A stretch of DNA of 64,000 nt from Loripinus fragilis (taxonomy: Eukaryota > Mollusca > Bivalvia > Lucinida > Lucinidae), in the NCBI GenBank assembly GCA_964019695.1, contig OZ026530.1:29494690-29558689 (forward strand), read 5' to 3'. Position 1 is the first letter of the stretch; the number at the start of each line of letters is the position of its first letter. Below the pieces are notes generated by a model. The model saw nothing but the letters and a program-made list of their open reading frames with translations, ran no database searches and was not told the origin of the DNA. Of the stretch, positions 24,006-35,552 are shown piece by piece. A program made the position numbers and the translations under genes.

Positions 24006-24509
24006 GACCTGATCTCATGACTTAGCTCTCTCACAACTCACATTAGTTTTTCTAAAGACCAAACCATTAGGCCACTTCATAAGATAACGGTACAGTTTTA
24101 AACTCCATCTGTAATGCTTTTAGAACTGTTTTTTTAGATAGCTTTTTACTACATCATTTATCAAAAAACTTCTACAATGAAAGTATTCAGAAACGCCTAG
24201 ACAATTTCACCCTCCAAGATGCTGGCGATTACCTGTGATAAGATACACTCTTTGGACATTTTTAGCAAAGCGCAAATACACCAAATCCAGGATGCCAGTC
24301 AAAAAGTTACATTGCTCCCCCCTAATTCAATTACTAAAGCGATGGATGGCTTGTTCAAATATAATGGATATCGCACCTAATTCGCTCTTACGTTAAGCTA
24401 GTGGATCATCTCAAAACCACTTATTTCATAGCATGTGCATAAGAGTAAAATTGCACGTCATGTGAAAACCCCAGCCTTTGTTCATACAAATATGCCTGCT
24501 TAAAGTTGT

Positions 24510-24680
24510 AGTCAGGACCCTTAGGGACAAAAAATAGGTCCCGTGCGAATTGTGTGCCGATTTATGGTGACCTATATCAAAACTTTCAATGGAGTCTTAC
24601 CTTTAATTTAAAGGTGGTCACCCATCTTAAATCCGTGTCTGAGGCTAGTTATGACGTCATAAATATGGCGACCATAATAA
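24510..24680 (+). repeat. Dispersed repeat, copy in plus sense
   Basis: GTGCCGATTTATGGTGACCT and GGTGGTCACCCATCTTAAAT match, in inverse orientation, the sequence at about 28060-28345 (there GGTCACCATAAATCGGCATC and CAGATGGGTGACCAGG). Both are followed by a TGACGTCAT motif. Family unknown. Confidence 0.65.
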
Positions 24681-25059
24681 GAAACTGCCCGTTAATAAAA
24701 GCTATAGATTGTGTTGGTATGGTCATATTTATCCAACACGAACGCTTTTTTAAACATAATATCAATTATTTTAGTCATATGATGGTTACATCAATGCTTT
24801 ACCTGACTTAGACAATGAATTATTTATCGATAACTATATTTTGCATGCAAAATACCGTAGATTTCCTATAAATACCCAGCTTATTGGGCCACCTTTAGAC
24901 TGATGGCAGAGAATGTTATTGCTCCCCCTGGGGAATTTTGCAAGCTTATCCTATCTGAAAGAGGTTTCCAAGCTGCGTCTTTTGATAGATGTTTGCACTA
25001 TGTTCGCCGGGGCGTTATTCTCTGACAGCCTGTTACATATGTTACCATATTAAATTTAG

Positions 25060-26390
25060 AAAAAGAAAAGAAAATTAAAAGTTTGAGCTACACGAAGAAG
25101 GCTAATTATTTTAATTACTCATATGGTCTGCATAATAACTACTTTAGCTACATACAAATTCTTTTGGAGCAAAATGACAGCTTCCTGTGGTGTTATGTGC
25201 GTTACTTTAATTAGATTACCCTTTAAACATGAAAAGTGTGACCAATATCATTTACTTTTTAGCTGATATGTGCATTTTCCAAATGTTTTTGATTATTTTG
25301 TACTTACAAACTCATTTTGGTCAGAGAAAATCCAAAATTTGTTTTTATACTTTAAATATAGTGTCTTATACGTGCAATTAAACAACCCATAGGCTACACC
25401 CAAGTTTAAGGAGCTGAATTTAAATAAAAATATATGAAAACATTTGCTGCTGTTGGATATCTTGCATATTTGGAATTGTCTTGCTCATATTATAAAGAAT
25501 TATAGATTTTGTAGGTTTAATAACAAGATTGAAGCACTTGTTAAAGGTTGTAACATATGTTACATGACATAATAAATGAGCAAGGACATTGACTTGATGT
25601 AAGAGATGATATTTCAAGATAAAATGAATATATTTCGCATGTTTTCCTACCTAAAGTCTCTAGCCACTGGTGTCTAAATCTTAGGTAATGATGATTATTA
25701 ATGAACATTCTAATAGTCTGCAAATTACTGGATGTCTTAACTACATATGACAGCTGTTTACGGCTACATGTTGTATTATGTGCGTTACATGAACTTAATT
25801 ATAATTTAAAAGTGGTAAATTTGGCTATCGTCATTTAGTTTAACGACTGCCCTGAGTCGGTTTCAAACCGTTTTAGATTATTATGATAATTTTACTCTTA
25901 ATTCAATATTTCGGCCAAAGGCCTTTATCAAGAAAAACATGCACTTCAATGTCAACTACAAGATGGTGGAACAGAGACTATGTAGTTGACATTGAAGTGC
26001 ATGTTTTTCTTGATAAAGGCCTTTGGCCGAAATAATGAATTAAGAGTAAAATTATCATATGTGTTTAACATTGCTCCCTATGGAATTTAAATGAATATCG
26101 TTTTAGATTAGGTTTAACAAACCTATACTCATTTGACTAATACAAAAACCAAAGTTTGCTTTTCTATCTTAAATATTTTGTCTTATATGAGCTAATGCAC
26201 AACCCTACCCCCAGTTTTGCAGAGGAGCAAATTTTGTTTTCACTGCTTAAATAAAACACATATAAAACAATTGCAGAGTGTTGATATTTTACATTTTCTT
26301 AAACAGTCTTGCTCATATATCATCAAGTTTCTAAGATCAGGACACTTATTAAAGATATCAATGTGCCATTGATAATATCACAACCAGGGC
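25060..26390 (+). repeat. Old direct duplication, about 0.6-0.8 kb per copy
   Basis: The first copy (about 25130-25600) and second copy (about 25740-26390) share ordered blocks: TTATGTGCGTTAC, TTTGTTTTTATACTTTAAAT, GTCTTATA.G.GC, CAACCC and GTCTTGCTCATAT. Divergence is high, so the event is old. A fold-back is inserted in the second copy. Confidence 0.6.
25881..26064. repeat. Fold-back element with long near-perfect arms
   Basis: Arms of about 75 bp (TTTCGGCCAAAGGCCTTTAT, then CAAGAAAAACATGCACTTC, and complement) flank a short spacer with AAGATGGTGGAACAGAGA. The flanking motif CGTTTTAGATTA occurs at 25869-25880 and again at 26099-26110 and may be a target duplication. Confidence 0.8.
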
Positions 26391-26579
26391 TCTGATCGAA
26401 TTCCATGCACTTTCAGGTGCTGATATTAACTAGTTCAATGTCAGGAAAGAGCAAGAAATCATATTGGCAGGCATTTAGCTGGAGACTCTATCCACGAAGC
26501 ATTCTGTCACCTCGGCTCAGTGCCCTTAGAAGCACTGTGGCGGATGCACTAGAGTAATATATTTGTAAATTGTCCTGAC

Positions 26580-26699
26580 TTCTTAGCTCTCGTCTGTGAT
26601 GTCTAACTGTGAGTTTGTTACTTTCCCATCGGTATCCTGGGACTGGTGTGGTACTCGATTGTATCGATTCCTGATCTTTGCCGTCTTTCTTACTTTGTA
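26580..26699 (+). mobile_element. Truncated 3' tail of the Naiad-like retroelement
   Basis: TTTGTTACTTTCCCATCGGT, then ATCCTGGGACTGG and GATTGTATCGATTCCTGATC, matches the 3' flank of the reverse transcriptase ORF at 42545-42680. Only the 3' end is present, as expected from 5'-truncated retrotransposition. Confidence 0.75.
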
Positions 26700-26861
26700 T
26701 TAGCCAGGCGCCGATATTGTTCGACTCACTGCGATAAGGTAGTGGATATTTTGGAGTGAAAAAAAGCTGTATTGCAAAAACTACCACTACCAAGAGCTGT
26801 GTTTCTCGAAGGTGTCAAACGTGCGCAGTACCAGTGCATCATTTGGAAATCCTCATCTGTC

Positions 26862-27184
26862 TTGTTTGTTTGTTTTGTTGCTTTACGTCCCAAGTCAACA
26901 GCTATGGTCATTGCGGGACGGTCAGTTCACCTAACCACACTTTTTCCTGGGCAAGCTTGAACAAGCAGTTAACCAGTACTTCGTGCACATACTTTCGCTT
27001 GTAACTGACAACAACCCTTCTTGAATGATTCAGCGGAAGGGAGGAGAATGACAGTAGAAATTATTTCATGATCAATCTCCACGAAAGTATGGGACCGGGC
27101 CGGGATCGAACTCGCGACCCCTGGATCTGCAGTCAGACTCGCATCTGTTGCCAGACACGTTACAGACTGCGCTACGCGGCTCAT
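26862..27184 (-). mobile_element. tRNA-derived SINE, family S2, best copy
   Basis: In minus sense: GAGCCGCGTAGCGCAGTCTG head with box A, box B GAGTTCGATCCCGG, a body with CTTGCCCAGGAAAAAGTGTG, and a 3' end GACTTGGGACGTAAAGCAAC plus AAACAAACAAACAA. Several small open frames crossing it are by-products. Confidence 0.85.
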
Positions 27185-27272
27185 CTGTCATTAATTCTGA
27201 CAAATCAATGCCTGACAATTATGGTTAGAAGCGGGACTGTGATAAATATTGTTCCGTTATTATGACATTGCC

Positions 27273-27572
27273 CATGTGCGGATCTAGAGGAGGATAGGGG
27301 GTCCGGACCCCCCCCCCTTGAAAATACAAGTTCGTAAATGGGTTTCTAAAGAAATCAACATTTCGACTCACCCCCCCCCCTCTGGAAAAAGTTTAACACC
27401 CCCCCCCCCCCCCCCCCCCCCCCACCTGGAAAATAATGGACCCCCTTTGGATCCTTGGTAAAGTATAAGTATAGTTTTCTCAGCAATACAACCATTGGAC
27501 CCCCTCTGTAAACTGTAAAATAAGCTGAGGACTAAGTAAAACTGACAAAAAATCCTGGATCCGCGCAAGTTG
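27273..27572. repeat. Poly-C interspersed repeat, copy 2
   Basis: GTGCGGATCTAGAGGAGG at the left and TCCTGGATCCGCGC at the right are inverted relative to each other. Inside are C runs of 9 or more and one of over 20 bases (about 27399-27423). A related C run lies at 27828-27840. Long homopolymers here may be length-variable or misassembled. Confidence 0.65.
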
Positions 27573-28059
27573 CCTTCTGCCCCTGAAACCCCTCTGCAGT
27601 TGGTGAAATGTGGTTGCAGCATGTCTGTATGCGAAACATCTCGGTGTGAGTACAAAGTAAACCATTTATAGTGTACTGATTTGTGTTGCTGTGGAGCAGA
27701 AGAGGACTCATGTTAAATATTGCCAGTGGCCAATATGATTATATTTACACCGTTTATTATCAAAAACACTCTGTGTTTTTCATTCACTCCACTGTCTTTT
27801 TATTTGTAAATCGTGACGGCATTTACGCCCCCCCCCCCCCTCGAACTGACTTCACACTATCTGAATATATTATGTATGTCACGATTTAAAAGAGTTTGTA
27901 TTCAGTCATGATAAGGCTGCCAGTTCATTAAAGGAATATTTCCATGCGTTGGAAATGGACAAAACGCATATATATGTGGTATTTACATATTAGGCGTCAT
28001 TTCAATGACGTCATCTTTTTGTTCTAAATGAAAACACTATGGGCGATATGTTAATTTTA

Positions 28060-28345
28060 ATTATTAAACCCCTAAGATTAAATTTGGTGCATTTCGACTG
28101 AAATTGACAAACAAAATGCAAGAAAGTCCTGATCGCCATAGACTACAATGGACATACCGTTTAAATTGCACTGATACAATATACGTTATTTTGATGACGT
28201 CATAATGACGTCCAGACGCAAATCCCAGATGGGTGACCAGGTGATTTTCGTTAGTTATCCCCTTAAGTTTGATTTGGTATAGGTCACCATAAATCGGCAT
28301 CAAATTCGCACGGAAGTCCCGATCGCCCCTGACTATTGATTCTGC
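28060..28345 (-). repeat. Dispersed repeat, copy in minus sense
   Basis: Inverse match to the repeat at 24510-24680, extending to CCGTGCGAATTTGATGCCGA on the minus strand. TGACGTCAT motifs flank it. An open frame across this stretch is not supported as a gene. Confidence 0.65.
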
Positions 28346-28904
28346 ATATGCATGGTAAATTCTGAGCATGTTAACGGCAGTATTACGCTGTGCACAACCT
28401 TTGAATAAACGGGCTATGCACCGCTTACAAATATTTTTTGAGACTACCCCTTTCTGTCAAGCCTATACAAATTTTTACCTGTCAATAAAAGACTTAGAAA
28501 TTTAGGACTAATTCAATATATTTCAAAATCTTCATCTACCCTGGTTATATACACAAAAATCTGTTTGAGCCAAAAGCACCAGATCATTTAGAGAAGTTGA
28601 CGGAAAGTCTCCTCTAAAACTTTCATCGCGAACACATTTTGCTAAGATTGAAGATAAAAATGTTATTGCGAAAAATTAGTCCTAAAAACTTTACAGCTGG
28701 AGTTTAGTGCAGTCCATTTATAACACACCACCTCATTATAACACAGATTTGAATATAAAGTAGTTATGTTGTGGCTCCCAAATTTGTAACCATGAAATTT
28801 TACAAGGGAATTATGGTCATTTTCCAACAATTCCTTTGAAAAATGTTCCTTTATTACACAATTCACTTGGAAAAATGTCCATTCAGGCCTTTATTGAAAG
28901 AGTG

Positions 28905-29040
28905 CGTAACAAAATATCATTTTTCTCATTTCTCAACCAAAACATGTTGTGGGTACTCAAAAGAACTGTCTCAATGAGACTGTTCTTTTGAGCACCCAAA
29001 ACATATGTTACAAATGATGGCTAAGCAAATATTTAAAATT
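28905..29040. mobile_element. Palindromic MITE, family M1
   Basis: TTCTCAACCAAAACATGTTG, GGGTACTCAAAAGAACTGTC, TCAATGAGAC, then GTTCTTTTGAGCACCCAAAA. Very regular arms. Confidence 0.9.
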
Positions 29041-29324
29041 GTACGCTGAAATAGTTTGTTTATCTAAACCTGTGCATCCATTCCTATCCGACTGCACAGT
29101 ATTTAATGTATATTTTGTGTAGAATTATTTCTCAAACTTTCATGCACAGCTATCTAGTGGCGCAAGACGTCAAGTTTATATGGGAACTTTCATATATGTT
29201 CAAACGTTGTACGTGAGAGCAGCAAAGGCTCTCACCAAACTGCTTGGAAATAGAGGCTTGTATAGATCTGACAAGTAAAAGATATGGGGCGTAAAATTGC
29301 CATTATTTACTAATCCGTCCATCG

Positions 29325-29422
29325 AAAAATATGTTTTCAGAGCTCAAAAGAACTGTCTTGATAATTGTCTGTACCCAGAGCATACGTTTTCGTTGAGAAG
29401 AAAGAAAAATAATTTTTGATTA
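29325..29422. mobile_element. Palindromic MITE, family M1, diverged
   Basis: TTTTCAGAGCTCAAAAGAAC, then a shortened centre and GTACCCAGAGCATACGTTTT. It directly abuts the M2 element that starts at 29424. Confidence 0.7.
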
Positions 29423-29423
29423 T

Positions 29424-29670
29424 CAACCCTTAAAGCGCCAAGAAAAAAATGCATCTGAAAATGTCGTCTGCTGAAGTCGTCTGCTGCAAATAATTGCATA
29501 GCATTACTGACAAATTAAGTATAGAAGCAAACAGCGTGGACCCAGAACAGACTGCTCCTATAGGAGCAGTCTGATTTGGGTCCACACTGTTTGCCATAGA
29601 GGCTTCTTAAACATTTCAGGAGACGAAAAAAGCAGACGACTTTTGTTACTATTGGCACATTAAGGGTTAA
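29424..29670 (-). mobile_element. piggyBac-like MITE, family M2, intact ends
   Basis: The left end reads CAACCCTTAAAGCGCCAA and the right end TTGGCACATTAAGGGTTAA. These form an inverted pair with TTAA at the right. The core hairpin is CGTGGACCCAGAACAGACTG .. GTCTGATTTGGGTCCACAC. Duplicated GTCGTCTGCTG motifs lie to the left of the core. Opposite orientation to 16122-16352 and 63671-63919. Confidence 0.85.
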
Positions 29671-30523
29671 CCCTTATCTGAAAGCCCGACTGAGCATCAC
29701 TGTATGAATTCCCATCTTTACCTTTTTGCATATCACCGCTGTGCATTGTACTTTAGAATTTCACCACGCATTAATCCGATATGAATAGATCCAAATGACT
29801 ACTTCCAAGGTAACAGGCATTTACTCTTTGCATGCTGGGTAATTTTTCAGATTGTTTTGTCGTCTGCTGATTTTTTTCAAAATCAACTTTTTCGAAAAAT
29901 TCTTACAGGGAACTTATTCCTAAAGTATTTGGTGTTCTTCTTCACTAAGTGGTGAGATAATGTGGGCCTCGACACCAGAAAACCTGTCTTCCATGTGTTC
30001 AACAAAGTCAATCGGAACTACCTTGGCCATTCCTCGAAATTCTGTGGAATCAGACCACGGATGTACATCCAGGATCTACTTTGGTAACACAGGTGATTGC
30101 ATGATGCTGACATTATATAACGTGACGCTGACATCATGGAAACCATGTTAACACAATAACAAGTGAGATTGCAGCAAAATAAACAGCTTAAATGAAATTT
30201 ATGCTTTTTCAATGAAATATCGCTATAGCGATAACTTATTGAAAAAACATAAACTTAATTTATGCTGCTGATTAAACTTTTCGGATAATAAGAATAATCG
30301 ATTTTAATAGAGCTGAACCCACATGCTACAGAACTAATTTTCCATACACAGGTCCGGCTAACAAAATGGAGCTCTTTGGTACTTAGTACTACAAGTAATG
30401 CTCCTTACATACACCCCCAGCCATGATTCGATTCTCGAATTGTGGCGGACTTTAGTAAGACTCAAACGAGTCTGTAGACTGGTCTCAGTTTTTAATGTCA
30501 ATTTTTCTAATAAAACTGATATT

Positions 30524-31642
30524 ATACCCGCTTTTTTCTTTAGAAAAAAAGGTATATTAATTTTGTGTCAAAGTCGGTCTGCCATCCTTTCGTCCGTCCG
30601 TCTGTCCGTGCGTACATCCGTCCGTCACGTTTCTTGTAAATGTATCACCTCTTAAACCGTTAGAGGTAGCAACTTCAAACTTTGTAGGTGAATAGGTCAC
30701 ATGATGTAGAGAGTACTGGGAGACATTTCGTGTTACCTTGACCCCAAGGTCAAGGTCAAATATTGTATTTTCTTGTAATTGTATCTCCTTCTAAACGGTT
30801 AGATGTAGCAACTTCAAACTTTGTAGCTGAATAGGTCACATGATGTAGAGGGTACTGGGCAAAATTTTGTGTGACCTTGACCCCAAGGTCAAGGTCAAAG
30901 GTCAAATATTGAATTTTCTTGTAAATGCATCTCCTCCTAAACCTTTTGACGTAGCAACTTCAAACTTTGTAGCTGGAAAGGTCACATGATGTAAAGGCTA
31001 CTGGGCAACATTTTGTGCGGGTCAAGGTCAAAGATCAAATAATGTACTTTCTTGTAAATGTATCTCCTCCTAAACGGTTAGACCTAGCAACTTCAAACTT
31101 TGTAGCTGGATAGGTCACATGATGTAGACGGTACTGGGCAACATTTTGTGTGACCTTGACCCCAAGGTCAAGGTCAAAGGTCAAATATTGAATTTTCTTG
31201 TAAATGCTTCTCCTTCTAAAGCTTTTGACATAGTAACTTCAAACTCTGTTGGTGCATAGGTCACATGATATAGAGGGCACTGGGCAACATTTAGTGTTAC
31301 CTTGACCTGAAGGTCAAGGTCAAATAATGTACTTTCTTGTAAATGCATCTTCTCCTAAACTGTTGGACGTAGCAACTTCAAACTTTGCAGGTGCAAAGGT
31401 TATATGATTTGGGGGTCACTAGACATCATTTGGTGTGACATAGGTCAAGGTCATATAGTGTATTTTTTGTAAATGCTTCTTCTCCTTAACCATTGGACAT
31501 AACAACTTCAAACTTTACAGGTGCATAGGTCATATTATTTTGAAGGTACTGAGCAACATTTTGTGTGACCTTGACCCCAAGGTAAAGGTTATAGGTCAAA
31601 AAGCGGGTATTTGCGATGGTGTACCATCGACTTCTGCTCTAG
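30524..31642 (+). mobile_element. Helentron-like non-autonomous element with internal array
   Basis: A perfect 13-bp inverted pair lies at 30524-30536 (ATACCCGCTTTTT) and 31598-31610. The order is inverted repeat, TCCGTCCGTC microsatellite (about 30590-30626), seven tandem units, inverted repeat, hairpin CGATGGTGTACCATCG (31614-31629) and a CTAG end (31639-31642) followed by T. Hairpin plus CTRR is the Helitron 3' rule; paired subterminal repeats point to the Helentron branch. No Rep/helicase frame is present. Confidence 0.75.
30638..31597. repeat. About 140-bp tandem array with TGACCTTGACC blocks
   Basis: Seven units start near 30638, 30772, 30917, 31048, 31196, 31336 and 31466. Each has TTCTTGTAAATGTATCTCCT, GTAGCAACTTCAAACTTTGT, AGGTCACATGATGTAGA and a block such as ACCTTGACCCCAAGGTCAAG, often with AGGTCAAAGGTCA. 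The sequence differs from the 590-2290 array but the half-site content is alike. Confidence 0.9.
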
Positions 31643-32044
31643 TTCTCTTTAAGATAGCGATTTTTAAACTTTACTTGGAGTAGTTCTAGGCTCCAAAATT
31701 AGACACTATCAGAGACTATACAATTTTTATACAAGGATTTTTTCATAGCTAAAATATAATTGTAATTCTAACACACCTCGCCTATAGAGCTAACTGTAAC
31801 AAACTGTGATATATCGGACAATAATTCACAGCTAAAGTGTGTGATAGCTGACGTCACTGGAAAATGACGTCATTCATGGCGTTAGACGGTGTAACGTCGT
31901 TTTTACGCTTGAAAGACGTTACAATTACATGTAAACGTATGCGACGTAGTCTAAGTATTGGAGTTCTTCAGTACACGGGCGGAAAGTTGGAAGAAGTTGA
32001 AGACTTTGAATGTGTTTTCGTCATTTGTTGTGTGTTAGATTCAA

Positions 32045-32218
32045 AATAGATCAGCGCCAGTGCGTGAATTGTTGAGTAATAATTCACTGTTTGTCGATCA
32101 GTTGTAAGAAGATAAATCACTCGCGCTGCACGTTCGTGATTTGATCTTCTTTACAACTGACCTCCAAACAGTGAATTATTACTTAATAATTCACTGCTAG
32201 AGCTGATCTATTTCTTAA
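32045..32218. repeat. Inverted repeat with long arms
   Basis: AGTAATAATTCACTGTTTG, then GATCAGTTGTAAGAAGATAA on the left is complementary to the right arm with CTTCTTTACAACTGACC and CAAACAGTGAATTATTACTT. The outer part AATAGATCAGC pairs with GCTGATCTATT. Confidence 0.8.
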
Positions 32219-32335
32219 ATGTAATTATATTTATTTAGTGGACTGATGCCAGTCTAACAAGTCTGCTAAGCTAAAGACACTAACTAAAATACTGAAATTT
32301 TGCTTGTAGCAAATAGAGCCATAATACTTTCCAAA

Positions 32336-32406
32336 AAACAAATAACAAAGGCACTGACCAGACTGCTCATTTGCGCAGTCTGGTCAGTGCCTTTGTTGTT
32401 TGCATA
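32336..32406. repeat. Hairpin core of M3 type
   Basis: AACAAAGGCACTGACCAGAC, then TGCTCATTTGCGCA and the exact complement ending in TGCCTTTGTTGTT. The preceding AATACTTTCCAAAAA is the sequence found next to the core in complete M3 elements, but the ends are missing. Confidence 0.75.
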
Positions 32407-33039
32407 CAACATTTAGGTTCTATAGCATTGTGGCCTATGTTATAGACATCCTCCTCCTTCCTTAAATTAACTGTGTAATAAAGTGATAAGGAAAAATCAT
32501 GATGGAAAACTTAACACAAAAATAAGTGCTCTTGCAATGACAGCTAACTTTTCTGAAAATCCAATACTTGTCAAACCCAATCTTTTCAAACCCAATCTTT
32601 ATGACGCGTATGCATGTTTTGCCTCAGGTGAATTCTGTTGAGTTAATCATCATTTCCTTTGTTTAATTTAAATTAAAAAATTAAGAATAAATTGATTTTC
32701 CATGCTTTATAACACACCTCATTATAACATAACTAAGCCATGTTTCCAAAGTGTTTTCACAAATTAAGTTCAATATTCAATGTCAAGGTTAATGTCAAGG
32801 TCAACACTGACAGCATGGTTTTCTAAATCTAGAGGATGAGACTGATGATCATGAGATGCTATTTATATCGCCATGGTGGCTGTCATGGATGTTGGATCAG
32901 ATTGCATTTAGTAATTCTGAATCCCTGAGTGTTGCCTTAACCCGCTGGCTCACATCAAGTTTCACTGTTATAAATCCAACTAATATGTTGAAGGATACAC
33001 TGTTTGAAGAAATCCAAGACTGCCACTATTGCGGACATC

Positions 33040-33195
33040 TAGGATATAAGTTTTATTCAAATATTTCATTTTGGGAGGTTATAATGTCGGAAATAACGTT
33101 TTACAGTGACACGTTAGCTGAGCCGTAAAATGTGATTTCTGAATGTATATCTGACGATATACCTCCCCAAATGAAATATTTGAATATGGTTATCC
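33040..33195. repeat. Inverted repeat with about 70-bp arms
   Basis: ATTCAAATATTTCATTTTGG, then GAGGT pairs with ACCTCCCCAAATGAAATATT then TGAAT. A smaller perfect hairpin, GACAGTATATCGCTGGATAT then ACTGTC, follows at about 33310-33335. An open frame across the left arm is not supported. Confidence 0.75.
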
Positions 33196-33349
33196 CCATT
33201 CTAATGTACTTCTGCAGTTTCGTCTCCAATTGGAGAGTTGCAAGACGCATAAAGCCACATGTCATTCAACAAAATGTGATGTAATTAATGACGTCAAACA
33301 ATTTCCGACAGTATATCGCTGGATATACTGTCGCAAATTTAAGACGTTA

Positions 33350-34940
33350 TTCGATCAGACATGGCGTTACAAAAGCGAGTGCATTAGAATGTAACCATTT
33401 TAGCAGTTCTGAATCTCAAAGTTGCCCCACTGACTCACACTTAGTTTCTAAAAAACCCAGCATATAGTTCTGGACTCATGACTAATTTTATCCATTACAG
33501 CAGTTGCTGATTGTGAATCCCAAGATCCACGCTATAATATTTCCATTTTCAAAGCAAACCTTTAATGAGTCGTTATATATTTGCAACCGTTCATGGCCTC
33601 ATGAACAACACAAAATTTGAATGACAGCTGCCAAGCTCACTTTCCCGTGCAATTTGCTTCGAACATCGAACTCATTCGCCAGAAGTGTTACTGGTGTTGT
33701 GATTGACAGCGAGCCACACCGGAGTTGCACATGCAAAGCAAGACTATTGTTTGCTCCATTGGCTGTCTGTGTTTGCTGCTGTCTGCTGTTCCGCTTTTCC
33801 ATTTAAAACTTTGACTAAACCGTTAATACTATTATATTTTAAATAAAAATCTGCTTTAATTCCTAAATTAAAAATAATTTTTATATTTTAGATTTTTATA
33901 CTATGCACAATAAATTTAGCAATTGTTTTGTATGTGTGAACCCATCCACATCAGATCTCGAGTTTCACTTGCTGTCATAAAGATACAAGCGCCGATCATC
34001 TGACAAGATTTTCCATTAAAAAAAATACAGAGTTACCAAACCCAACGGCCGTGCTAGTGTGACGTTTAATTTTAAGACTAGCGGGTAACGTGGGTATTTC
34101 TGATCATTGGGGGAAGCCGAAACCATTTTTAAACGATTGTTTGGTCACTGAAAACCAAAAAAGCACAGCAAATGCAGCAATTTTCTGAACTTTTTCAGAG
34201 AAATAAAGGACCAAGTTTTCACAATTTGACGTTTTACTAATGCTTTTACGTTATCGCCTTTAAATGGTGTTTCTAGTCGGGTTTTCTTTAACCACATTAA
34301 CAAATTTAACTGCTTGATGCCTTCCAACACATTCAGACAAATACTGTTGAATGAAACATCTTCACTACTATAGTGCACGAGCCGAAAGATAAAATCTAAT
34401 GTCACCGTTATCTTTCAAATGAGTCGCACCATTTTTCAGTAACTTAAGGTTTTAATCAACTTTAAGTTGAGTAACATTGTAAGCCTAATATATCTTTGTA
34501 AGCTGATAGTCTGTTGAATTGATACGCCAATTAACATTAGAAGTTTGATCAAATGATGACTACGTTTTGACGTCATTGATGAGAGCTGATTTTTTTCAGT
34601 ATGAAATCTCTATCACATCTGTCGCATAACCAATAGTTTTTATAGGCGTATGATGCATGAGGAAGATGAAAGACCACCAAACTTAAAATCACATGCTTAT
34701 CATTTTAGCATTTCTTACAACAGATGCGATTTTTGCTTACTGGCCCCTTCTGCAATTCTTGCTCTCCCCAAATGCCTATTTAAAGGATGACGTCTGACAT
34801 TTCGTGGTTTCATTTGCCTAAGATCCTGTTCTCATCATTGTAATTGAAATTGATCGGCACTTCGCAAAGATGAGCATAAAAAAGATGCAAAACATAAGAA
34901 ATTGCTTAACTTATTGTGCATAGTATATAATAAAATGTAA
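33350..34940. other. Intronic stretch with no confident feature
   Basis: No clear repeat or exon found. Two short opposed frames overlap at 33600-33800; neither has recognisable motifs or convincing splice sites. Confidence 0.45.
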
Positions 34941-34942
34941 AT

Positions 34943-35098
34943 ATAAGCAATAAATTCAATTTTGTGAATGTTCATGGAATCATGAATGCTTCGGGTCTCT
35001 TGCAAAATTAACGTGCAACCCTTTGGGCTTCACTTACTTTGCAAGAGACCCGAAGTATTCATGATTCCATGAACATTCCAAAAATTGAATTTATTTCT
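34943..35098. repeat. Long inverted repeat
   Basis: The left arm (GTGAATGTTCATGGAATCAT, then GAATGCTTCGGGTCTCTTGC) is nearly the exact complement of the right arm (GCAAGAGACCCGAAGTATTC, then ATGATTCCATGAACATTCC). The spacer is about 35 bp. AT-rich ends AATTCAATTTT/AAATTGAATTT close it. Confidence 0.85.
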
Positions 35099-35310
35099 TA
35101 AATGGTGCTTGTCACTATGATCACTTATGAAAACTTTCTTATAAGGTCCCTTTTACTAAGCTGCTTGCTTCTGTCTCGTGTTTGTTTCTGTCTTTAATAA
35201 ACTGATTTATAAACTGTCAGCTGAGGCCAGGCTATATAATAAAAGTATTGACGGAATATAATTGAGTCAGCATATAACTAGACTGTTAGAGAACCATACG
35301 CGTGCCTTTA

Positions 35311-35552
35311 TATGGGCTTCGACGCAAGAAAACCTGTATTCAGGTTTTCCAACAAAGCCAGACTCAACCCAGTCTCCTCAGCTACAGAGACTAGCTAGAA
35401 AATTGAAATTTCCTTTTGGCAAGTTTGGATATGATACTTTCCAAAAAGCAAATAACAAAGGCACTGATCAGACTGTGCGTATGCGCAGGCCGGTCTGCGC
35501 CTTTGTTGTTCGCAAACCCCCGAAGACAGGTTTTCTCGCATCATGGCCCATA
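35311..35552 (+). mobile_element. MITE, family M3, complete
   Basis: The ends TATGGGCTTCGACGCAAGAA and GTTTTCTCGCATCATGGCCC are inverted. It contains AGCTACAGAGACTAGCTAGA and the hairpin AAAGGCACTGATCAGACTGT .. GGTCTGCGCCTTTGTTG. An open frame across it is a by-product. Confidence 0.85.

Noticed and set aside
26488..26793. 101-codon minus-strand frame
   Set aside because: It covers the truncated retroelement tail in antisense and has no domain.
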